From a virus, in IMG/VR virus record IMGVR_UViG_3300032053_000362, positions 1 through 29,837 of that record: DNA of 29,837 nt. One strand, given 5' to 3'. The notes below the pieces were generated by a model. The model saw nothing but the letters and a program-made list of their open reading frames with translations, made no database searches and had not been told where the DNA came from. Numbering within the stretch: the first letter of the stretch is position 1; the number at the start of each line of letters is the position of its first letter. The position numbers were made by a program, and so were the translations under genes. Below, piece by piece: positions 14,800 to 20,870 of this stretch.

Positions 14800-14919
14800 T
14801 TAATGACTCAATCAATTTTAACAACTCCGGATGAGAGTGAATTACCCTGCCCTTAAAGAGGGCGCGTGGATACAATTTTCAAAATAATTCCAAAAGATTA
14901 TGAGAAACTTCAATTATTA
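14800..14919. other. Intergenic stretch with small hairpin
   Basis: Contains a short GCCCT-TAAAG-AGGGC hairpin (about 14849-14863). A 20-codon plus-strand frame from GTG 14866 (MDTIFKIIPKDYEKLQLLLN) looks protein-like but is too short to trust and may be the remnant of a lost gene. No promoter or RNA gene recognised. Confidence 0.35.
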
Positions 14920-15486
14920 TTAAACTAATTTCGTTCCTAAAATAGCCTTAAACCTGGTTCCTTTATCAATTGCTTGTCCTGCCCACCATAATTTAGATTC
15001 CATAATTGACTCATGATCTGGGAAATCTCCTATATTTTTGAAGGTCTGTTGATGAATAAAAGTGCCATTTAAACTCGCTTCTGGAAACCTGTTTTTAATG
15101 ATTTCAGGCTCTCCTTTTCGATTATATTCCATTACAATAGGGAATAATACATCCGTTTCTTCCTCTATAAATATAGAAAATTTCCCAACAATGCCTGATA
15201 TAACTATTGCCCCCTCCATAACTAATAAATTCCACTCCTTGTGACCCATCCTCATTGCCGTGTTCATCAGAGAAGTAATAGTATTTTTTCCTTTATAAAC
15301 AGTACAAATTTCACTTATTTCTTTCATAGAATCAGAAGATATATTGCTAGTTACAACGCAAATAAATGGTGCGCCTGGGAAATTATTTTTAATAGACCGA
15401 ATAGTACAAGTAATCGCACCAATGTTTTGTTCTGGTGCAAGAATGCCAAAACCAAAATTTAATTTTTTAAATTTATGTAATTGCAT
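14920..15486 (-). CDS. GT-A-like protein, possible glycosyltransferase
   Basis: 188 residues from ATG 15486, four bases after the preceding gene's stop. A TTG at 15513 would add nine residues, and neither has a clear ribosome site. The pattern NFGFGILAPEQNIGAITCTI, then FPGAPFICVVTSN, then LMNTAMRMGHKEWNLLVMEG follows the GT-A/GT2 layout: first strand, 'NN..T..S' helix, a strand at the end of the first half, then 'N.a...a..eyi.flD.D'. The acidic DxD expected after the last strand is replaced by MEGA, and the protein is short, so it may be inactive or highly diverged. Placed right after a fibre-like gene, as are other sugar-related genes here. Confidence 0.6.
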   Translation of the reverse strand: MQLHKFKKLNFGFGILAPEQNIGAITCTIRSIKNNFPGAPFICVVTSNISSDSMKEISEICTVYKGKNTITSLMNTAMRMGHKEWNLLVMEGAIVISGIVGKFSIFIEEETDVLFPIVMEYNRKGEPEIIKNRFPEASLNGTFIHQQTFKNIGDFPDHESIMESKLWWAGQAIDKGTRFKAILGTKLV

Positions 15487-15490
15487 AATT

Positions 15491-16246
15491 TTAGTAAATT
15501 GTATCGAAATCAATTCTTATAACATCATCCGATGTTATAGTTCTATTTAATACGAAAGTCCCAGCAGTAGGACTTGGAGTAAAATAGGTAAGAGCCCAAG
15601 TGTGAACTAATGAATCTGGAACATATACACTATCATTAGAGTATATTCGCACACCATTTATGAAAACTACCAAACTATCGGCAGTAAACACCGTAGAAAG
15701 AGATGTTGTCTTATAATTCCTGTAATCTGTACTAACTGGAGTTAAATTGTAATAATGACGATGCACAGCAGCACTTGGGAATGCCATATGTGCTTTTAAC
15801 TTATTTGGAGCCACTACCTCCCAAGTAATTGTATCCGTAGGTTCTATTTCAACAATCTCATCAACAAATAAAATATCTGTAGACACTGTTCGTATTTTAA
15901 GAGATAATGCACTTGCCTCATCAGCTATCAAAGCTAACTTATCTCGCTCTGTCCCTAACATTCTCACATAAGTTGTATTATCAGTATGATCCTCAACACT
16001 ATGTAATGCACTATCAATGGCACTAGATTTTAATGTGCCATCATCGTTTAAGGATTTCCTTAAACGATTGCTTAAAGTGCCTTGCGTACCAATAGCTTCC
16101 CTCATCATTTGAGAGTTGATATCCACAGCATCATTAATGATTTCCTCTCTCTCAAGGATGGTTCGTAAAGGCAAATTATCGTAATCAACATGATAAGGCA
16201 TCATCGCCTGATATAAAACTTCAGGAATTAAATTAATATTCGGCAT
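15491..16246 (-). CDS. Phage structural protein, probably fibre or baseplate-associated
   Basis: 251 residues from ATG 16246 with a strong AGGAGAAG site. The first half is helical (LRTILEREEIINDAVDINSQ; a repeated 'ERDKLALIADEASAL' helix). The second half is beta-rich and ends with VVFINGVRIYSNDSVYVPDS followed by TAGTFVLNRTITSDDVIRID. This 'ING.ri...' followed by 'sDvi.I.' pattern is common in small beta-sandwich domains of phage tail fibres. The exact place in the virion is unknown. It is the first gene of a short minus-strand operon whose second gene is GT-like. Confidence 0.65.
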   Translation of the reverse strand: MPNINLIPEVLYQAMMPYHVDYDNLPLRTILEREEIINDAVDINSQMMREAIGTQGTLSNRLRKSLNDDGTLKSSAIDSALHSVEDHTDNTTYVRMLGTERDKLALIADEASALSLKIRTVSTDILFVDEIVEIEPTDTITWEVVAPNKLKAHMAFPSAAVHRHYYNLTPVSTDYRNYKTTSLSTVFTADSLVVFINGVRIYSNDSVYVPDSLVHTWALTYFTPSPTAGTFVLNRTITSDDVIRIDFDTIY

Positions 16247-16303
16247 AACTTCTCCTCATCAATATATATGATAGAATATTCGCAAAACATATTGCCATCA
16301 TTC

Positions 16304-16313
16304 TATAATTATA
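16304..16313. promoter_or_regulatory. Palindromic -10-like element TATAATTATA (second copy)
   Basis: Same 10-base palindrome as at 12825-12834, again between divergent genes: 58 bases before the minus-strand start (16246) and 19 bases before the plus-strand start (16332). No clear -35 box on either side. Confidence 0.4.
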
Positions 16314-16331
16314 TTAGAATGAGGACGATTT

Positions 16332-17126
16332 ATGACAATGAACCATGTAATAGACATTATGCGAAAATATGACTTGCCAGACGATTGTGATATTCCAATC
16401 TTAATGTTTTTAAAAGCATGCAAAGCAGAAAATGTAAAAATTAATGAAAAAATTTGGGATAAGAAATTGCTGATGTTTTGCAATCTACCCACAGCATCAA
16501 AAGAACTTGCAATTATAAATTTAGCGTATCATCGACAATGCCCAAATAAAAAATTAGCAGAAGTTAGCGATCAACAATCAAAACCGATCCAGCGTTTAAG
16601 AGAGTTGGGCTTTATATTTAAAGAATCATTAGCATCAAATGGCCCCAGATACACACAAAATGGCACTCGAATGATTGTTGGGTTTAAAGCCAAAAAATTA
16701 TATTCCAGCCTTAAAAAATGTAGCAAATTTAACGATTTTAAAAATTCACATCATGATCCTATTACTTCGCAAAAACATTCATTAGAATTAGATCATCGTA
16801 CACCAAACATTGCTTGTAATAAATTAAAAATTGCACCCAAACAACTAACAAATGAATTAATTGAAACGGGGCAAGCTGATGATTATTTTCAGTTTTTAAG
16901 TAGATCTACCAATTGTATTAAACGAGAAGCTTGTAAAAAATGCATTGTTGGACAAACCATTCCTCTACCGGATGTTATTTGCAAAGAAATTTATAAACAA
17001 CATTGGGACGAAATGTGTGAAAAAACAAAATCCTGCATTGGATGTTTTCACCATAATTATAAAAAACCGCAATTTCCAGAAAAACACAAAGCAACATGGA
17101 CTATATCGGATCAAAAGAAAAATTAA
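16332..17126 (+). CDS. Probable Type II restriction endonuclease (winged helix + HNH-like, zinc cysteines)
   Basis: 264 residues from ATG 16332 with GAGG seven bases upstream. Residues about 55-100 look like a winged-helix domain (KELAIINLAYHRQCPNKKLA; IQRLRELGFIF). An HNH-like core follows: ELDHRTPN at about 152-158, and QFLSRSTNCIKREACKKC at about 187-204, with paired cysteines at 201/204 and 235/238 that could hold a zinc ion. The order 'LDHR..N...N..K...C..C' resembles HNH restriction enzymes. Its last 31 bases overlap a D12-class adenine methyltransferase, the classic arrangement of a Type II pair. A homing-type HNH nuclease is the main alternative, but the linked methyltransferase makes it less likely. 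Target sequence unknown. Confidence 0.72.
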   Translation: MTMNHVIDIMRKYDLPDDCDIPILMFLKACKAENVKINEKIWDKKLLMFCNLPTASKELAIINLAYHRQCPNKKLAEVSDQQSKPIQRLRELGFIFKESLASNGPRYTQNGTRMIVGFKAKKLYSSLKKCSKFNDFKNSHHDPITSQKHSLELDHRTPNIACNKLKIAPKQLTNELIETGQADDYFQFLSRSTNCIKREACKKCIVGQTIPLPDVICKEIYKQHWDEMCEKTKSCIGCFHHNYKKPQFPEKHKATWTISDQKKN

Positions 17127-18091
17127 ACATTTGGATTTTCACACATATACTTAAACACTTCCCATCAACAAGAAATAAACTATTTGTTGATGCTTGTGCA
17201 GGCTCTGGTTCTGTAAGTCGCTTTGCTGCTAGCACTGGATTTAAAGTTCTAGCATGTGATAATTTATCTTTTCCTACCCATCTGGTCAATGGGAGCATTG
17301 GTATATTTCCATTCCTGAAAGAAGTGCAATACCACATTAATTGTATGAACCAACTTTCAGGAACTCAAGGCTATTTTTATAATAATTTTTGTGAAAGATC
17401 TGGAAGATTGTATTTTACAACTGAGAATGCTTGTAAAATTGATGCTTGCCGACAATATTTGAATAACATCAATAATTCAAAAATATTCAGTATTCTAATT
17501 CATTCCTTAATCGAAGCTCTGAGTCGTGTATCTAATACTGCAGGTACTCATGGAGCTTTCTTAAAGAAATTCAAGGAAAGAGCTTTAGACCAAATTCATT
17601 TACGTATTGAAAAAAACAATATTGGTGAAGGGGAATGTAAAACCTATCAAGCCGATTTTGTAGAATTAGTGAAATCAGATGAATATAAAAAAATTAATAA
17701 AGATGTCATTTATATTGATCCCCCATACAATGAGCGTCAGTATGCTCCCAATTACCATCTCTACGAAGCTTTGGTGCGTTATGATTTGACTCCTGTTGCT
17801 GGCGTCACTGGTTTAGGAGAATGGTCTGATAAAAAAAGTGGATTTTGTAATAAAACCACCTTCTTCAAACATCTACTAACCATCATCGAAAATGCCGACT
17901 GCCCCCTCATATTTCTAAGCTACAGTTCAGATGGATTGGTTTCCAGAGATCAAATTGAAGATTTCATTCTTCAGCAATCCATACCGCTGAGTGTTCATTC
18001 TCATACCCAAAAGAGGTATAAGTCAGATCCCAGTCGTCACAATGAAACAAGTTTGCTGAAAGAATTTCTCTTCGAACTGCAACTCAAGTAA
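17096..18091 (+). CDS. D12-class adenine-N6 DNA methyltransferase of the restriction pair
   Basis: 331 residues. Motif X (YIGSKEKL) is at 3-10, SAM-binding motif I (FVDACAGSGSVSRFA) at 30-44 and catalytic motif IV (YIDPPYNERQYAPNYH) at 206-221, so the order is X, I, IV (alpha type). The extended DPPYNxRQYxxNYH form is the one I associate with methyltransferases of the FokI/NlaIII/CviAII kind. The ATG at 17096 lies inside the end of the nuclease gene (31-base overlap), so the two are co-translated. It should methylate adenine in the site cut by the partner and protect phage DNA. Confidence 0.88.
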   Translation: MDYIGSKEKLNIWIFTHILKHFPSTRNKLFVDACAGSGSVSRFAASTGFKVLACDNLSFPTHLVNGSIGIFPFLKEVQYHINCMNQLSGTQGYFYNNFCERSGRLYFTTENACKIDACRQYLNNINNSKIFSILIHSLIEALSRVSNTAGTHGAFLKKFKERALDQIHLRIEKNNIGEGECKTYQADFVELVKSDEYKKINKDVIYIDPPYNERQYAPNYHLYEALVRYDLTPVAGVTGLGEWSDKKSGFCNKTTFFKHLLTIIENADCPLIFLSYSSDGLVSRDQIEDFILQQSIPLSVHSHTQKRYKSDPSRHNETSLLKEFLFELQLK

Positions 18092-18129
18092 ACCGTTGTG
18101 GCATAAGCATTTACGCAAAATCCTAAGCC

Positions 18130-18166
18130 CTTAGGTTTTGGTTCAAAACCAAGTTTGAAATTTTTT
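18130..18166 (+). terminator. Probable terminator after restriction-modification genes
   Basis: GGTTTT-GGTTC-AAAACC stem (18134-18150), extended by CTT/AAG across a one-base bulge and followed by TTTGAAATTTTTT. A smaller CCTAA/TTAGG hairpin overlaps it on the left. Only partly GC-rich. Confidence 0.45.
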
Positions 18167-18169
18167 CAG

Positions 18170-18198
18170 TTTACAGGTTCTATCTTTTGACCTATACT
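18170..18198 (+). promoter_or_regulatory. Sigma70-type promoter of the ParB-fold gene
   Basis: TTTACA (18170-18175), a 17-base spacer and TATACT (18193-18198). The -10 box is identical to that of the cassette at 13652. The 5' leader of about 55 bases contains an imperfect CAGGT...ACCTG repeat around the -10 region (18174-18210). Confidence 0.55.
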
Positions 18199-18256
18199 GA
18201 TATAGACCTGAAAGCTACTATGGCTGGGTAACCTACCTTGTGTGGAATGAAGACTA

Positions 18257-19198
18257 ATGAATAAAGCTGAAGCACTAAATCTATGGAAGGATCTTGAATT
18301 ACCTTGGGAACCAGTAGACCTTGGAGAAGGTTTATGGGGAAAAGTAATTGAGTGGACTGTTGATAGATGTAAAGTAATATTGGAGAAATATAATGAATGG
18401 AATCGTCTTAAAAAATGGGTTTCAATACATTGTTATGCAGATGATATAAAAAATAATCGTTGGTTATTGACCCATCAAGCAATTGGATTCGGAGAAGGAA
18501 AGGAATTATTTGATGGACAAAATCGCCTGGAAGCAATAATAGAAGCCGAAATTCCCGTTAAGATTCTAACGATAATCGGAATGACTAAAAGGTCTCGCTA
18601 TGCTGTTGACGAGAATACACCTAGGACTGGATTCGATGTCTCGAAGATAAAAAATCCAGATTCAATAATTACCAAAGGCGATATCTCAGTGGCTAAGATG
18701 TTGGAGCGAGGATATGAAAACTTTGGCAAGCGGATGAGCAACACCTTATCACTAGAGGTCGTCAGGGAATTTGAACCTATAATTAATTGGATCAATAAAA
18801 ACCTTCCACGAAAAACACATGTCACTACAGCAGCGGGTGTTAGAGCAGCAATTGGTCGTTGCTACATTACTATTCAAACTAACAGTCAAAAAATTGGTTT
18901 ACTTAAGAATTGCTGCAGCATTTTGGTAGATCCCTCTGCTGCTATAAAATTATCTGAAGAAAATCCTGTTGTTTATCAAAGAATTTATCAGAACACCTTT
19001 AAATTGCGGGATCACCTGATTAGTGGAAAAAATTATTGGGGACAGATGAGGAATCTGTATTTCCTTGTAGAATATATTTTATCTAAAATTTTAGCAGGTG
19101 AACTCGTACAACGATTCCCTAGTCCTAAAACATTGCGAAGTATAGGACAAGAACTGTTTCCATTTGAAGATGAAGAACTGGCGGAAGAAGCAGAATAA
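18257..19198 (+). CDS. ParB/sulfiredoxin-fold phage protein
   Basis: 313 residues from ATG 18257. The N-terminal part matches the phage ParB-like pattern: 'RLKKWVSIHCYADDIKNNRW' (about 49-68), then 'IGFGEGKELFDGQNRLEAII' (about 76-95) and 'VKILTIIGMTKRSRYAVDEN' (about 100-119). The DGQNRL sequence corresponds to the DGxHR box of ParB/sulfiredoxin-fold proteins, in which that segment contacts nucleotide (CTP in ParB, ATP in sulfiredoxin). The C-terminal half is helical and unassigned, with an acidic tail. It is monocistronic, with promoter and terminator. Phage members are widespread, their role is unclear and they are not necessarily involved in partition. Confidence 0.75.
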   Translation: MNKAEALNLWKDLELPWEPVDLGEGLWGKVIEWTVDRCKVILEKYNEWNRLKKWVSIHCYADDIKNNRWLLTHQAIGFGEGKELFDGQNRLEAIIEAEIPVKILTIIGMTKRSRYAVDENTPRTGFDVSKIKNPDSIITKGDISVAKMLERGYENFGKRMSNTLSLEVVREFEPIINWINKNLPRKTHVTTAAGVRAAIGRCYITIQTNSQKIGLLKNCCSILVDPSAAIKLSEENPVVYQRIYQNTFKLRDHLISGKNYWGQMRNLYFLVEYILSKILAGELVQRFPSPKTLRSIGQELFPFEDEELAEEAE

Positions 19199-19220
19199 TA
19201 TCCGCTGCTTTTTAAGAATA

Positions 19221-19254
19221 AAACCCCCTCGATCCCCTTTGGTCGTGGGGGTTT
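19221..19254. terminator. Bidirectional terminator between convergent genes
   Basis: Arms AAACCCCC (19221-19228) and GGGGGTTT (19247-19254) with partial inner pairing and T-rich flanks on both strands. It lies between the ParB-fold gene (plus) and the 54-residue membrane protein gene (minus). Confidence 0.88.
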
Positions 19255-19264
19255 ATTAATGCGC

Positions 19265-19429
19265 TTAAATAAAGAAAAGAAGCGTAACTATCAAAGATAT
19301 AATTGCCCCAATAACATAAAGCATACTTGGCCCCCACTTCTTAAGGAATGGGATAATTACTTTAACTAAGTTTCTAATAATCTGAATTAACTTTTTAAGA
19401 CGCTCCCCTCTACGAAATTCTGTGTCCAT
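19265..19429 (-). CDS. 54-residue single-span membrane protein
   Basis: ATG 19429 follows a strong AGGAGG site seven bases upstream. The product starts MDTEFRRGERLKKLIQIIRN, an amphipathic basic helix, and ends with a hydrophobic span of about 18-20 residues (MLYVIGAIISLIVTLLFFI). The N-terminus is probably cytoplasmic. It follows the nucleotide-sugar dehydrogenase gene by 35 bases. A small holin-like, spanin-helper or other membrane effector is possible, but no lysis gene is adjacent. Too short for homology assignment by eye. Confidence 0.7.
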   Translation of the reverse strand: MDTEFRRGERLKKLIQIIRNLVKVIIPFLKKWGPSMLYVIGAIISLIVTLLFFI

Positions 19430-19464
19430 AGTAACCTCCTAACTATATAGTGATCTGACCTCAA

Positions 19465-20322
19465 TTAATTTTCCCAATCACGCTCAGAACGTACCTCCAA
19501 ATTTTTCTCCCATACTGCAATCATGACTTTGGGGTCTACACCCAATTCTTTTGCCTTATAAATCAATGCATTAAGATCTTTTGGAAAACATTTTTTACCC
19601 CACCCTAGCATCCCACATTCTCCAGGTACATTCCAATGTGATTTACCCAATCTATTATCCTTTGTTGCAATTTCAATCATCCTATCATAATTTATATTTA
19701 ATTTATCACAAATTTGCTTGATTTCATTGGCAAAAGAAACCTTAGTAGCCAAAAAACAATTAGTTAAATATTTAACCATTTCTGCAATTCTAGCACTTGT
19801 TTTTACAATAGGAACATTAGGAAAGGCTTTTAAATAAACTTGTTTTAATACATTTAACCCCTCAGTAGGACCACCCAAAACAATTCTATCTTGATTTTTA
19901 AAATCCTCAACTGCATTACTTTGAGTAAGAAATTCAGGATTGAAACATATAATTAAGGATTTGTAGGTTTCATTTAAATAATCGGTAGTACCTGGCGGTA
20001 TCGTTGATTTAATAGCTATTATTCTTTGCTTGTCAGTACACTCACTAATGTCCTTTATCACTGACTCTACAATGCTTGTATCGCAAGCACAATTTGGCCC
20101 CATTGGTGTCGGAACGCATATAAAGATAGGACCTTCAGTTTCGCTTACAAGTTGCCCTATCCTATTATTAGCAGGATAATAAGTCAAATCATTTTCATCG
20201 TACACTAAAAGATCATCTGGATTTTTTAAATCATAAGTAACCACCTCAAATACACGCCGCATACCCTCCCGGAGAGCAACACCAACACATCCTTGACCAA
20301 CTACACCTATATCTCTAAACAT
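19465..20322 (-). CDS. UDP-glucose/GDP-mannose dehydrogenase family enzyme, shortened
   Basis: 285 residues, ATG 20322 with a GGGAGG site. Residues 5-14 hold the NAD-binding GVVGQGCVG loop, 66-73 the ICVPTP motif, 127-132 FNPEFL and 240-249 GWGKKCFPKD with the catalytic cysteine (about 245). Members oxidise the C6 hydroxyl of a UDP- or GDP-sugar to a carboxylate with two NAD+. Typical enzymes have about 390-440 residues. Here the C-terminal nucleotide-sugar domain is absent and the protein ends soon after the catalytic region, so the substrate and even activity are uncertain. The active-site residues themselves are kept, which argues against simple decay. It lies between tail genes, in line with other sugar-related genes in this window. 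Confidence 0.85.
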   Translation of the reverse strand: MFRDIGVVGQGCVGVALREGMRRVFEVVTYDLKNPDDLLVYDENDLTYYPANNRIGQLVSETEGPIFICVPTPMGPNCACDTSIVESVIKDISECTDKQRIIAIKSTIPPGTTDYLNETYKSLIICFNPEFLTQSNAVEDFKNQDRIVLGGPTEGLNVLKQVYLKAFPNVPIVKTSARIAEMVKYLTNCFLATKVSFANEIKQICDKLNINYDRMIEIATKDNRLGKSHWNVPGECGMLGWGKKCFPKDLNALIYKAKELGVDPKVMIAVWEKNLEVRSERDWEN

Positions 20323-20399
20323 ATCATTCCTCCCATTTAAAATATTAGAGTAGAAAAAATATAATAAATGGCCTCCAGGTTCAAGGTGTTAAAAAAATA

Positions 20400-20870
20400 T
20401 TATACAAAAGAGATCACCCAACCAAATGTGACCTGTACATTAGAAGTTTTCCCTAGATCGGGGAATGTAACCATAGAATATAAATCACCATTGTTCATCC
20501 TTAATGCCATTTCACTTAAACTATGTCCATTTGCTTCATCAAATGCCACCACACTGGTAAATGTTACTTGTGATAGTAAATTGGGATCAATTGTAGCTAT
20601 AACAGGTTTGCTAAGAAGGGTTACTCCAAAAAGACCGTTTCTTTCAGTATTTACATATTTTGGCACACCACCAGTTGTGCCTTGATCACCAAAAATCATT
20701 CTTGCAATAAAATAATCATATTGATCGCCATACTGGTTTGCTATACTATTAGCTAAAGCATTACGACCAGTACGCAAAATAGTATTTGTGTAATATTTTT
20801 CCTCAATATGTCCATTTTTATCCTCTATAATGACTTTTATATCACCTTTAGATTTTATTGTATCAATCAT
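20400..20870 (-). CDS. Small tail/fibre-associated structural protein
   Basis: 156 residues. Its ATG overlaps the stop of the gpI-like gene by eight bases, so it belongs to the baseplate operon. Features: NTILRTGRNALANSIANQYG near 29-48, RMIFGDQGTTGGVPKYVNTE near 57-76, SQVTFTSVVAFDEANG near 99-114, and a beta-rich C-terminus (MVTFPDLGKTSNVQVTFGWV). The mix of a short helix and a beta-sandwich is common in fibre-attachment or tail-tip proteins that follow gpI. I recall similar uncharacterised phage proteins but no formal name. Confidence 0.7.
   Translation of the reverse strand: MIDTIKSKGDIKVIIEDKNGHIEEKYYTNTILRTGRNALANSIANQYGDQYDYFIARMIFGDQGTTGGVPKYVNTERNGLFGVTLLSKPVIATIDPNLLSQVTFTSVVAFDEANGHSLSEMALRMNNGDLYSMVTFPDLGKTSNVQVTFGWVISFV

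Noticed and set aside
14800-14919. Possible small ribozyme or structured RNA near the CCGGATGAGAG sequence
   Set aside because: The hammerhead core (CTGATGA ... GAAA) is not present and only one 5-pair hairpin can be drawn.
18257-19198. Chromosome-type ParB partition protein
   Set aside because: Only the ParB/sulfiredoxin-fold segment with DGQNRL is seen. No ParA gene or clear centromere repeats are nearby, so a partition role is not claimed.
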